Positions 16,306-24,427 of a DNA stretch of 41,633 bases are shown here, in pieces (positions within the stretch are counted from its first letter, which is position 1; each line of letters opens with the position of its first letter). Under the pieces are notes generated by a model. It saw only the letters and a list, made by a program, of their open reading frames with translations. It did not search any database and was not told where the DNA came from. The position numbers and the translations under genes are program-made. This DNA is from Cyanobacteria bacterium UBA791. Its GTDB lineage: Bacteria > Cyanobacteriota > Vampirovibrionia > Gastranaerophilales > Gastranaerophilaceae. The stretch is from NCBI GenBank assembly GCA_002297005.1, contig DBIX01000021.1:1-41633 (forward strand), written 5' to 3'.

Positions 16306-17256
16306 TTATTCTTTATATAAAACGTTATCACCTTTTTCAATGGCTACAATTTCATCATTATTTCGCCAGTAAACATAGCCATTAACCTCTAAATTATGGT
16401 ATTTATAAAGATTTTTTATATATTTAAAACCATCAATACCATTTTTATACAATTTTCTCAAAATATCATCTAAAAGCAAGGCACTTCCAGCTAAAGTACC
16501 ATTTTCAGAAGTAATTTTTACACCGTCATAAAAAACAGGTTTATTACAAAATTCCATTTCCTTTTTATCGCTGTAAGAAATTGGCAAACAATCGCTTACA
16601 GGCAAAATCTTATTTTCAGGTTTTGTCTTAATAATAAGTTCTAGCGTATCCTTATTCAAATGAACCAAGTCCATAATAACTTCTGTATAAACTTCATCAT
16701 TAATCAAGGCAGAAAGTGCCGTAGATTTTTCTCTATGACTAATTCCACTCATCGCATTAAACAAATGAGTTGCACCATTTACGCCATTTAAGTCACCACC
16801 TACACAATGACCAGCCTGAACTTTTACACCTTTTGATTTTAAATAATCAATCAAGCCCTCGTCAAGTTCTGGTGCTACAGTAACAATTTTTATAAAATCA
16901 TCTTCTATCAACTTATAATTTTCAACATTTGGAGTCAAAAACAAACTTTCATCCTGAATGCCACATTTTTTAGGATTCATAAAAATCCCCTCTAAATGTA
17001 TACCCAAAATATCCGCCATATCTTCTGTTTGTCTTGCTTTAGCCTCTTTTATTATTTGAGTTTGTTTTTTTATATTTTCAACAGAATCAGTAACAAAAGT
17101 TGGGAAAAATCCGCCAATACCTCTTTTTAAGAGTTTTTTAGCACACTCCAAAATTTCATCCGCAGTTGCAAAATTAAAATCAATTCCAAATGCACCGTGA
17201 AGATGATTTTCGATTATTAATTCTGTTTTTCTAATATCTTGATCTTTAATTTCCAT
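16306..17256 (-). CDS. nagA: N-acetylglucosamine-6-phosphate deacetylase, short form
   Basis: Removes acetate from GlcNAc-6-P, an entry step for recycled or scavenged amino sugar. Metal and substrate motifs are present in order: NHLHGAFGIDF (18-28), GIHLEGIF, QAGHCVGG, THLFNAMSG, DLVHL, PVSDCLP (catalytic Asp) and TLAGSALLLDD. At 316 residues it is about 60 shorter than common NagA; the N-terminal strand region of the small beta domain is reduced. Its ATG overlaps the murE stop by one base, so it is translated with cell-wall genes, consistent with peptidoglycan sugar recycling. No nagB is seen. Confidence 0.9.
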   Translation of the reverse strand: MEIKDQDIRKTELIIENHLHGAFGIDFNFATADEILECAKKLLKRGIGGFFPTFVTDSVENIKKQTQIIKEAKARQTEDMADILGIHLEGIFMNPKKCGIQDESLFLTPNVENYKLIEDDFIKIVTVAPELDEGLIDYLKSKGVKVQAGHCVGGDLNGVNGATHLFNAMSGISHREKSTALSALINDEVYTEVIMDLVHLNKDTLELIIKTKPENKILPVSDCLPISYSDKKEMEFCNKPVFYDGVKITSENGTLAGSALLLDDILRKLYKNGIDGFKYIKNLYKYHNLEVNGYVYWRNNDEIVAIEKGDNVLYKE

Positions 17257-18716
17257 TATGAATTAAAAGTCTTTCTTGCTTCTTCTCTATCGTCAAAATG
17301 AATTGTTTTATCTGCTAAAATTTGGTAATCTTCATGACCTTTACCAGCAAGAACAATTACATCTTTTTCAGTTGAAATACTTTTTGATAGTCTAATAGCT
17401 TTACCTCTATCAGGTTCGACAAAGACTTTATCAGGATTCATTGATTTTAAACCTGCAACAATATCAGAAATAATTTGGTTTGGATTTTCTGAACGAGAAT
17501 TATCACTTGTAATAATAACTTTGTCAGCAAATTTTTCTGCAATAGAACCCATTTTTGGACGTTTTGTTGTATCTCTATCCCCACCACAACCAAATAGGCA
17601 AATCAATTTAGAACCCTCTGGAGTAATTTCTCTTGCAGCTTTTAATACATTCTCCAAACCGTCAGGAGTGTGTGCATAATCAACAATTACAAGAGGAGTT
17701 TTGTGAACAATTTCAAATCTACCAGCAACGTTTTGAACGTTATTTAAAGTTTCAATAGAAACCTCGTAAGAAATACCGTAAGCAACTGCAACTGCCATCG
17801 CACACAAAGTATTATAAACACTAAATGCACCATTCAAATTCAAATCTAATTTGTATTCACCGTCTTTTGTTGTAACGTCAAATTTTGCACCATGAATTGA
17901 ATACTGAATATTTGAAGCTTTCAAATCAGCTGGATTTTTTATACCATAAGTCACAATTTTTACACCGCTTGGAATTACCGCTCTAAATTTTTCATAATAT
18001 TCATCATCGGCATTTAAAACTGCATAACAACCTTCTTTTAAACCTCTGAAAAGAATTGCTTTTGCCTCAAAATAGTTTTCCATTAAAATATGATAATCTA
18101 AATGATCTTGAGTTAAATTAGTTATAACTGCACATTTATAATCAATTCCGCCGACTCTGTTTTGGTCTAAAGCGTGAGAACTAACTTCCATGCAAACATT
18201 ACTAATACCTTTTTCATCAAAAGTTCTCAATAGTTTTTGAAGTTCTGGTGCTTGTGGAGTTGTATGTTTTGCATCATGATAAGTGTCTTCTGATGAAAAT
18301 TTGTGACCCAAAGTACCAATCAAACCACATTTTTGGTTATTATTTTCAAAAATCTTTTGAACCAAATGTGAAACAGTTGTTTTACCGTTTGTACCAGTAA
18401 TACCAACGATATTCAAATCCTTTGACGGATATTCATAAAAAGCAGCTGCAAAATCTGCTATTTGATGTCTTGTTGATTTAACAATAACTTGTGGCAAATC
18501 AGTTTCTAATTCTTCTTCACAAACAAAGGCTACTGCACCATTTTCTTCTGCCATTTTAAAATATTTATGACCATCTGTGTATTCACCTCTTAAACAAACA
18601 AAAATATCACCCTTTTGTGTTGTTTTTGAATTGTAAGAAATACCAGTAATCTCAACATTTTTGTGATTTACAATATTCAAATATTCTACATTTTTTATCA
18701 AATCATCTAATTTCAT
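17256..18716 (-). CDS. murE: UDP-MurNAc-L-Ala-D-Glu ligase MurE
   Basis: Adds the third peptide residue to the peptidoglycan precursor in the cytoplasm. The 486 residues show the N-terminal UDP-binding domain, the ATP loop GITGTNGKTT (105-114), TTPQAPELQ, EVSSHALDQNRV, TNLTQDHLDYH and a C-terminal ligase domain. The motif that selects meso-diaminopimelate is normally DNPR; here it is DNSR (405-408) in TSDNSRSENPNQI, one residue off. Meso-DAP is still most likely because Asn and Arg are kept. It lies between ftsI and nagA in one operon. Confidence 0.95.
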   Translation of the reverse strand: MKLDDLIKNVEYLNIVNHKNVEITGISYNSKTTQKGDIFVCLRGEYTDGHKYFKMAEENGAVAFVCEEELETDLPQVIVKSTRHQIADFAAAFYEYPSKDLNIVGITGTNGKTTVSHLVQKIFENNNQKCGLIGTLGHKFSSEDTYHDAKHTTPQAPELQKLLRTFDEKGISNVCMEVSSHALDQNRVGGIDYKCAVITNLTQDHLDYHILMENYFEAKAILFRGLKEGCYAVLNADDEYYEKFRAVIPSGVKIVTYGIKNPADLKASNIQYSIHGAKFDVTTKDGEYKLDLNLNGAFSVYNTLCAMAVAVAYGISYEVSIETLNNVQNVAGRFEIVHKTPLVIVDYAHTPDGLENVLKAAREITPEGSKLICLFGCGGDRDTTKRPKMGSIAEKFADKVIITSDNSRSENPNQIISDIVAGLKSMNPDKVFVEPDRGKAIRLSKSISTEKDVIVLAGKGHEDYQILADKTIHFDDREEARKTFNS

Positions 18717-18727
18717 ATCTTCTCCAA

Positions 18728-20437
18728 TTAATTATTTTTGTCTGGTGTTAAGTTCAATATATGTACAAGTTGAGTTGCAATTTCCTTAAATACAGGAACT
18801 GCAACTGTACTACCCCAAATTTCGTAACCTTGAGCAGAGTCAATCATAACATATATTAGGATTTCAGGATCACTTGCTGGTAAATAACCGATAGCAGAAG
18901 TGTACAATTTGTTTGTATAACCTGAACCATTTTCTTTTGGTTTTCGTGATGTACCTGTTTTTGCAGCTACATTATATTTTTCCATTTTTATTTGTGATTT
19001 ACCGTTATTAATACTGTTTACCAAAACATCTGTAACAGCGTTTGCATGTTCTTTTGACATAACTTGAACATGTTTAATTTTTTGTTCAGCCTCTGCATCA
19101 GAATATTTAATAACGTGAGGAGTAACTCTCACACCGTCATTTGCAATTGCAGAAATTGCTGATGCCATTTGAATAGCAGTAACAGAAGCACCATAACCAT
19201 AACCCATTGACGCATGGTCTGATACGTCCCATTTGTGAGGTTTTTTAATCAAACCAACTGATTCCCCTGGTAAGTCGATACCTGTTTTTGAACCGAAACC
19301 AAATCTTCTCAATTGGTTATAAAATTCAGTTGAAGTCATCAATTGAGCAACTCTTACAGAACCTACGTTACTAGAGTGTTCAAACAAGTACTCTAAGCTA
19401 ATCATCCCTGGATTTGGACGTTTTCTATAATCGTAGTTTTCAATATCCCACCAACCAACTTTGATTTTACCAGTATCGTTGATTTTTGTGTATTTATTGA
19501 TTTTTCCCAATTCCATAGCAGATGCTACTGTCAAGATTTTGAAGGTAGACCCTGGTGGAAAAATATCTGTAATAGCCCAGTTTTTTAATTGAGTATAATT
19601 AGCTTTTTTAAAATTATTTGGATCATAATAAGGATATGCTGCATAACCTAAAATTTCACCATTTCTAGGATTCATAACAATTACAACACCTCTTAAAGCC
19701 TTAAATTTTGATATAGCTTTATAAAGTTCTTGTTCACATACGTGTTGTACAGCTGTATCTATTGTAAGCGTAACGTTTTCACCCTTTAATGGAGATGTTG
19801 TAAGTAATGGGTCTGTAGCAAAGTTATAGATAATATCACCATTTGGAGTTTTTTCTACAGAAGATTTTCTATCAACTCTTTCAAGCTTATCTTTTGCTGA
19901 ATGTTCAACACCAGCTGCAATTTCTGCATCAAAGTTGTAATAGCCTAAAACGTGAGATGCTAAAGAACCTTGTGGATAAATTCTTATATTCTTTTTATCC
20001 ATAGGAATTTCTCTTAAATGTAATTCTGCTATTTTATCTCTAGTTTCTCTATCTGCACCTTTTTTCAATAATACAAAAGGAGCATCTTGTTTAATCATTT
20101 TTAATAGAGTTGAATATGGTAAATGTAAGATAGGAGAAAGCATTTGAGCCAATTCTTCTGGAGAATGGTCTTCCATATCAGCTTTTCTCAAGAAAATATC
20201 AAACAAAACTTTATCCGTCGCAAGCTTAATACCATTTCTATCGTAAATATCACCACGCATAACAAAAGTATTAGCCATTCTTTGGCGTTTAGCCTTAATA
20301 CGATAGTGTTTTAAATCAAGAACTTGTAAACAGAAAAGATGCACCATTAAAGCTATGGCAAAAAGTGCAAAGCCTACTTGCCAACAACCAAGCCTTCTAT
20401 CAAGCATTTTAAACTGTTTTTCTTTTCTATTATCCAT
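18728..20437 (-). CDS. ftsI: Septal peptidoglycan transpeptidase FtsI (PBP3-like)
   Basis: Class B penicillin-binding protein that cross-links septal wall. The 569 residues have a short cytoplasmic tail, one membrane anchor (about 17-40), the non-penicillin-binding module beginning RGDIYDRNGIKLATD and the transpeptidase domain with Ser297 in PPGSTFK, the SSN triad (355-357) and KTGT (493-496). No PASTA domains are present. Its place between ftsL and murE is the usual one in the division and cell wall cluster. Confidence 0.95.
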   Translation of the reverse strand: MDNRKEKQFKMLDRRLGCWQVGFALFAIALMVHLFCLQVLDLKHYRIKAKRQRMANTFVMRGDIYDRNGIKLATDKVLFDIFLRKADMEDHSPEELAQMLSPILHLPYSTLLKMIKQDAPFVLLKKGADRETRDKIAELHLREIPMDKKNIRIYPQGSLASHVLGYYNFDAEIAAGVEHSAKDKLERVDRKSSVEKTPNGDIIYNFATDPLLTTSPLKGENVTLTIDTAVQHVCEQELYKAISKFKALRGVVIVMNPRNGEILGYAAYPYYDPNNFKKANYTQLKNWAITDIFPPGSTFKILTVASAMELGKINKYTKINDTGKIKVGWWDIENYDYRKRPNPGMISLEYLFEHSSNVGSVRVAQLMTSTEFYNQLRRFGFGSKTGIDLPGESVGLIKKPHKWDVSDHASMGYGYGASVTAIQMASAISAIANDGVRVTPHVIKYSDAEAEQKIKHVQVMSKEHANAVTDVLVNSINNGKSQIKMEKYNVAAKTGTSRKPKENGSGYTNKLYTSAIGYLPASDPEILIYVMIDSAQGYEIWGSTVAVPVFKEIATQLVHILNLTPDKNN

Positions 20438-20554
20438 CTCAACCCATTTTTACTTAATTTTACCACTAAAAATGCAGTTTGAGAAATTATTAACAAATGT
20501 GAATAAGCCCTTTTTAAGGGTTTTTAAAAGATTTTAATTATTCTCAAGAAAAAA
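20438..20554. other. 117-bp gap between ftsL and ftsI
   Basis: It interrupts an otherwise tight operon. It contains CCCTT-TTT-AAGGG followed by TTTTT on the plus strand (about 20510-20527), a terminator-like hairpin facing away from the operon. On the minus strand the same hairpin lacks a U-tail. No small ORF is convincing. Confidence 0.4.
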
Positions 20555-21034
20555 TTAATATCCGATTGAATATGAGAATAATTTATCGCTTGTATTTTTC
20601 TTGTCTACAACATTTACAGAATTAACTTCTGGAACTTCAATTACTTGTTTTGCTCTTGTTAAAGTTTTGTTCTTTTGCATCGTCATATCAACATTACTGA
20701 AAGATTTTAATTTATCAAGTTTGTATTGCAACTCTGCATTTTCATCATTCAATGCAGTAATTTCTTTGCTTAGCTTATTCATTTTCATTTCATTAACTGT
20801 TACAAAGTAGTAGCTAAACATAGATACCACAATAAAGATACCTAAAATTATACATAAAGTTGTGTTAATTTTTCTAATATACATTTCTTTCTCTGAGATT
20901 TCTTTCGGAAAGTAACCTTCAATAATACTAGCTCGTTCTTGAAGGCTTTCGATTTCGTCAAAGTAATTATACTCGATTTTTTCTTCAACAAAATCATTCG
21001 TATACTGCATATTATTATTTAAATGTTGTAACAA
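20555..21034 (-). CDS. ftsL: FtsL-like division protein
   Basis: Called mainly from position between rsmH and ftsI and from architecture: a long acidic cytoplasmic N-terminus (about 60 residues), one membrane segment (about 73-94) and a periplasmic coiled coil (EMKMNKLSKEITALNDENAE, then LQYKLDKLKSF) with a short basic tail. FtsL/DivIC proteins have almost no conserved sequence. The start is TTG 21034, chosen because AGGGA lies 7 nt upstream; the first ATG (21010) has no such site. The N-terminal extension is longer than in most FtsL. Confidence 0.75.
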   Translation of the reverse strand: MLQHLNNNMQYTNDFVEEKIEYNYFDEIESLQERASIIEGYFPKEISEKEMYIRKINTTLCIILGIFIVVSMFSYYFVTVNEMKMNKLSKEITALNDENAELQYKLDKLKSFSNVDMTMQKNKTLTRAKQVIEVPEVNSVNVVDKKNTSDKLFSYSIGY

Positions 21035-21056
21035 TTTTTTATCCCTAGATTATTGT

Positions 21057-21992
21057 TTAATGTTTAATATACTTTGCCACTCTAAGTTTTGCACTTCTTG
21101 ATGGTGGATTTTCGTTTAATTCTGCCTCACTTGCCATAATTGGTTTTTTCACCAATAGGGTTAATAGGGGACCACCGCATTTACAGATTGGTTCTGACAT
21201 CTCACATCTACACGATTTTGAATAATATTTAAATGTTTCTTTTACTATTCTGTCTTCTAATGAGTGGAAACTTATCACTGATATTATAGCACCCTCGCTC
21301 AATAAATCAAACAAATTATTTAAAGTTTCTTTTACATTTTTTAACTCATTATTTACTTCAATTCTAATTGCCTGAAACACTCTTGTAGCAGGGTGTAGGC
21401 GACTCTTTGTATAAGGTAGAGCATGGCGTACAATTTCCGCCAATTCAGTAGTTGTTTCTATAGGTTTTTCAGCCCTTTTTTCGACAATTCTCTTTGCTAC
21501 TTTTCTTGAATATCTTTCTTCTCCATATTCAAAGAAAATTTTAGCCAAATCACTTTCACTATAAGTGTTTACGACATCATAAGCCGAAAAATCAGCGTCC
21601 TTATTAAATCTCATATCTAATGGAGCTTCTTTTGTGAATGAAAAACCACGCTCTTGTTTCGTTAATTGATGGTACGAAGCACCCAAATCAAAGAGGATTC
21701 CGCCTGTTATTTTTTCATAACCTAATTCGTGTATAACTTTCTTAACATTTGTGTATGAATCCTTAACTATTGTTAAGTTTTTGTAATCTTTTAATCTTTC
21801 CTTGGCAAAATTAATAGCATCGTCATCAATATCAAAAGCTATCAAATGGCTATTTGGTGTCATACGTTTAAGAATTTCTTCACTATGACCACCGCCACCT
21901 AAAGTTGCATCAACAAACAGAGCATCTTTTGAAAAATCAAAATACTCTATTGCCTCATTTTTCATAACAGTATAATGCTTAAATTCTTCCAT
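21057..21992 (-). CDS. rsmH: 16S rRNA (cytosine-1402-N4)-methyltransferase RsmH
   Basis: SAM-dependent methyltransferase (formerly MraW) acting on 16S rRNA. The 311 residues show FVDATLGGGGHS (SAM motif I), LFDLGASYHQL, ERGFSFTKEAPLDMRF, THPATRVFQAIRIEVN-type segment (RLHPATRVFQAIRIEVNNEL) and ISFHSLEDRIVK, and the ending PPSRSAKLRVAK. Length is standard. It heads the minus-strand run rsmH-ftsL-ftsI-murE-nagA-ilvD-ruvA. mraZ, which often precedes it, is absent. Confidence 0.96.
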   Translation of the reverse strand: MEEFKHYTVMKNEAIEYFDFSKDALFVDATLGGGGHSEEILKRMTPNSHLIAFDIDDDAINFAKERLKDYKNLTIVKDSYTNVKKVIHELGYEKITGGILFDLGASYHQLTKQERGFSFTKEAPLDMRFNKDADFSAYDVVNTYSESDLAKIFFEYGEERYSRKVAKRIVEKRAEKPIETTTELAEIVRHALPYTKSRLHPATRVFQAIRIEVNNELKNVKETLNNLFDLLSEGAIISVISFHSLEDRIVKETFKYYSKSCRCEMSEPICKCGGPLLTLLVKKPIMASEAELNENPPSRSAKLRVAKYIKH

Positions 21993-22068
21993 AAGAAAAT
22001 TTTAGCACAAAATATCCGCCCAAATTTATTTTTGGTCAGAAAAAATTTTTACCGTTTTAATTTAAAGT

Positions 22069-22164
22069 TTAGTTTTTTGCAGATAATTCTTCCCAAATGC
22101 TAGGAATAATTACGCATGCAGAGTAAACAATAAATCCTAAAACGATTAAAGTGATGGGTAACAT
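22069..22164 (-). CDS. 31-residue single-membrane-segment microprotein
   Basis: MLPITLIVLGFIVYSACVII then PSIWEELSAKN, ending at a TAA. Nearly all of the first 22 residues form one hydrophobic helix, followed by a short polar tail with Trp. It is preceded by a strong site, AGGAGA, 8 nt before the ATG. A perfect hairpin (22178-22196) lies directly upstream of that site. I do not recognise the family. It sits 76 bp upstream of rsmH in the same direction, so it may be the first product of the division operon transcript. Confidence 0.7.
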   Translation of the reverse strand: MLPITLIVLGFIVYSACVIIPSIWEELSAKN

Positions 22165-22177
22165 GTATCGGCTCTCC

Positions 22178-22196
22178 TGTACACTTTCGGTGTACA
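22178..22196 (-). promoter_or_regulatory. Inverted repeat TGTACAC-N5-GTGTACA just 5' of the microprotein SD
   Basis: A perfect 7-bp inverted repeat with a 5-nt spacer. On the minus strand the second arm runs straight into AGGAG of the microprotein ribosome binding site. It could act as an RNA hairpin that limits access to that site, or as a DNA operator. Confidence 0.6.
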
Positions 22197-22217
22197 CTAT
22201 ATAAGTTCCACATGTAA

Positions 22218-22246
22218 TTGCATTTATAACGTGTTTAATATACAAT
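22218..22246 (+). promoter_or_regulatory. Promoter giving a probably leaderless transcript
   Basis: TTGCAT (22218-22223), a 17-bp spacer and TACAAT (22241-22246). A start 6-8 nt after the -10 falls at about 22253, only about three bases before the ATG at 22256, and no Shine-Dalgarno is visible. Confidence 0.6.
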
Positions 22247-22255
22247 TAAACCACT

Positions 22256-22576
22256 ATGGACAAGGATTTCAGCCTATTATTTAAAGATTTATGTTGCTCA
22301 AGATGTAAAGAAGATTTTGACGAAAATTCTGTTGAAATAATAAGAGAAGAACCACAACTCTTGGTTATAAAATTAACCTGTCAACATTGTGGAAAAGATT
22401 TTGGGTATTCATTTTTAGGTTTGAACAATTTAAAAGTTGAAAAAAGAGAAGACTTGATTTTAGAAAAGAATAATCGACCAAACATATCTTCAGATGATGT
22501 AATTGATGCACACATCTTTATCAAAAACCTTGATGAAACTTGGCAGAAATATTTGCCCAAAATCGAAGAAGGGTAG
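22256..22576 (+). CDS. Small zinc-ribbon protein of unknown function
   Basis: 106 residues. Two Cys pairs, CSRC (14-17) and CQHC (43-46), make a four-Cys zinc ribbon. The second half is acidic with SSDDVIDAHIFIKNLDETWQ, a segment I associate with small uncharacterised proteins of anaerobes. No DNA-binding domain can be named. The promoter just upstream implies a leaderless message. Confidence 0.75.
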   Translation: MDKDFSLLFKDLCCSRCKEDFDENSVEIIREEPQLLVIKLTCQHCGKDFGYSFLGLNNLKVEKREDLILEKNNRPNISSDDVIDAHIFIKNLDETWQKYLPKIEEG

Positions 22577-22584
22577 AAACTTTA

Positions 22585-22611
22585 TTGGGAAAGTATGCCC
22601 AACCTACAAAA
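22585..22611 (+). repeat. TTGGGNA/TGCCCAA hairpin repeat, copy 2
   Basis: TTGGGAA-AGTA-TGCCCAA then CCTACAAAA, one mismatch from the copy at 6777-6803. It lies nine bases after the zinc-ribbon stop. Confidence 0.75.
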
Positions 22612-22640
22612 TTTTAATTTTAGTTTTACATACATTAACT

Positions 22641-22671
22641 GGTAAGATCCTGAAACAAGTTCAGGATGACA
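22641..22671 (+). repeat. Covarying palindromic repeat, member 1 (C-G pair)
   Basis: GGTAAGATCCTGAA-ACAAG-TTCAGG then ATGACA. The same 31-nt unit is found inverted at 28890-28920 with exactly two differences, which lie opposite each other in the stem (C-G here, G-C there). Confidence 0.8.
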
Positions 22672-22719
22672 TTAGTTGTATCATTATTAAACATTCTAAT
22701 TTCTACTCACTAAATCTTG

Positions 22720-24078
22720 CTAATTTTTAGCTTCTTCTTCTGTTTCTTCTTCTACTTGGAATGGCTCTCTAACTACAATAAGAAGTTTTGTAATTCTTAC
22801 ACCATCAATTTCTTTTACTGTAAGAGTAAGATTTTTCCACTCGATAGAATCGTTAACTTGTGCAATTCTACCCAAGACTTTTAGAACGACACCGCCGATT
22901 GTATCAACGTCTTCTTCTTCCAGCAATTCTTCGTCTACATCAAAGAATTCTGCCAATTCATCAAGTCTAACCATTGCATTTGCAAGGTAAATATTTTCAT
23001 CTAACTTTTTAATATCTAATTCTTCTTCTTCGTCAAATTCGTCTTGAACTTCACCAAAGATTTCTTCAAAAACGTCTTCAAGAGTAATTAAACCAGCTGT
23101 ACCACCAAATTCATCAACAACAATTGCAATTTGAGCTTGTTGTTTTTTAAATTCAATAATAATGTTATCCATTGTAATTGTTTCAGGAACACAAAGGATT
23201 GGTCTTAAAAGGTTTTCAATCTTAAATTCATCATTATTTACGTTACATGCGTAAATATCTTTAACATGTAAAAATCCTACAATATCATCAATATCATCGC
23301 CATAAATTGGGTATCTTGTGTATTGATTTTCAACAGTAAATTTTTTCAACTCATCAAAAGTAATATCTTTTGGTAAGCAAATCAAATCTGTTCTTGGAAT
23401 CATAACTTGTTTTGCTGTCAAATCAGAGAATTTGAATGCGTTATGTAAAATATCTTTTTCTGTTTCATTAAGAACACCCTCTTTATAGCTTGCATCAACA
23501 AGCATATCAAGTTCTTCTGTAGAATGTGCAAAAGATTCTTTTGGACGTTCAATTTTCATTAGTTTTAATACAAAATTACAAAAACCATTTAATAAAGCTA
23601 CAAATGGATTAAAGATTACGGCAATCAAGTGTGTTGGTCTTGAAATAAATAAAGCTGTTTCATCCGTATATTGCAAAGCAATCAATTTTGGAACTTGTTC
23701 ACCTAAAGAAACATGTAAGAAAGTAACAAGCACGAATGATATTATTGAAGATACAGTATGTAGTGCAACTAATTGTGAGCTATGAGGGATAATGCTAAAC
23801 ATAGATTGAATAATAGAAACAATCGTAGCTTCGCCAACCCAACCAATTGCGATACTTGCTATTGTAACACCGAATTGAGCAACACCAACAACTTTATCTA
23901 TGTCAGAAATTTGTTTAAGAACTAAATCTGCTATCTTGTTGCCTTGTTTTGACAATTCTTCCATTCTTGTTTTTCTAACTTTAACAAGTGAAAATTCGAC
24001 AGCTACAAAAAATGCATTTGCAAATAGTAAAAATGCGATTATAAAAAACTTAAACAGGGTACTGACAATACCGTCCAT
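22720..24078 (-). CDS. CorC/HlyC-type transporter (CNNM, CBS pair, CorC domain)
   Basis: 452 residues. The N-terminal CNNM/DUF21 membrane domain (about 1-190) has 3-4 segments and the family stretch VAQFGVTIASIAIGWVGE. A CBS pair spans about 205-325 (KQVMIPRTDLICLPKD opening; FGGTAGLITLEDVFEEIFGE closing). The C-terminal CorC/HlyC domain (about 345-430) ends in a very acidic tail. The family is linked to magnesium or cobalt export and often labelled haemolysin; transport of divalent cations is the better guess. It is divergent from rqcP and stands alone. Confidence 0.92.
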   Translation of the reverse strand: MDGIVSTLFKFFIIAFLLFANAFFVAVEFSLVKVRKTRMEELSKQGNKIADLVLKQISDIDKVVGVAQFGVTIASIAIGWVGEATIVSIIQSMFSIIPHSSQLVALHTVSSIISFVLVTFLHVSLGEQVPKLIALQYTDETALFISRPTHLIAVIFNPFVALLNGFCNFVLKLMKIERPKESFAHSTEELDMLVDASYKEGVLNETEKDILHNAFKFSDLTAKQVMIPRTDLICLPKDITFDELKKFTVENQYTRYPIYGDDIDDIVGFLHVKDIYACNVNNDEFKIENLLRPILCVPETITMDNIIIEFKKQQAQIAIVVDEFGGTAGLITLEDVFEEIFGEVQDEFDEEEELDIKKLDENIYLANAMVRLDELAEFFDVDEELLEEEDVDTIGGVVLKVLGRIAQVNDSIEWKNLTLTVKEIDGVRITKLLIVVREPFQVEEETEEEAKN

Positions 24079-24112
24079 TAATTATTATTCCTTTTCTCTT
24101 AATAATTTTATA

Positions 24113-24121
24113 TGTTATAAT
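24113..24121 (+). promoter_or_regulatory. Extended -10 promoter for rqcP
   Basis: TGTTATAAT matches TGnTATAAT. It lies about 50 nt before the rqcP start in the 95-bp divergent gap with the CorC-type gene. GTTATAATATAAC here is nearly palindromic, so a minus-strand -10 may overlap it. Confidence 0.6.
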
Positions 24122-24173
24122 ATAACAGAAAAAAAATCAATCGTATATAAATTGTAGAAACAAAGGAAAAATT

Positions 24174-24422
24174 TTGAGATTAGATAAATTTTTAAAAGTA
24201 TCAAGATTAATTAAGAGAAGAACAGTAGCAAACGAAATTTCTGATACAGGCAGAGTTTACGTAAACGGCAATATTGCAAAGCCGGCAAAAACTTTAAAAG
24301 TCGGAGATATTATTAAAATCGAGTACGCAAACAAAAATGTTGTAGTAAAAGTTCTAACAATCCCTACAGGAAATGTTAGTATTCAACAAGCAAGCGAGCT
24401 TTACGAAACCATAGAAGAATAA
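24174..24422 (+). CDS. rqcP: RqcP-type S4-domain RNA-binding protein
   Basis: 82 residues, all S4 domain: MRLDKFLKVSRLIKRRTVAN, then DTGRVYVNGNIAKPAKTLKVGD. The family (RqcP/YabO, related to Hsp15) binds the large ribosomal subunit in ribosome-associated quality control with RqcH, adding Ala tails to stalled chains. The start is TTG with AAGGA upstream; no in-frame ATG is near. It ends only 5 bp from the convergent queE. Confidence 0.9.
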   Translation: MRLDKFLKVSRLIKRRTVANEISDTGRVYVNGNIAKPAKTLKVGDIIKIEYANKNVVVKVLTIPTGNVSIQQASELYETIEE

Positions 24423-24427
24423 AAATT

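Noticed and set aside
22160..22172. GCCGATAC before the microprotein as a sigma-28 -10
   Set aside because: It lies between the Shine-Dalgarno and the ATG, so it cannot be the promoter of that gene.
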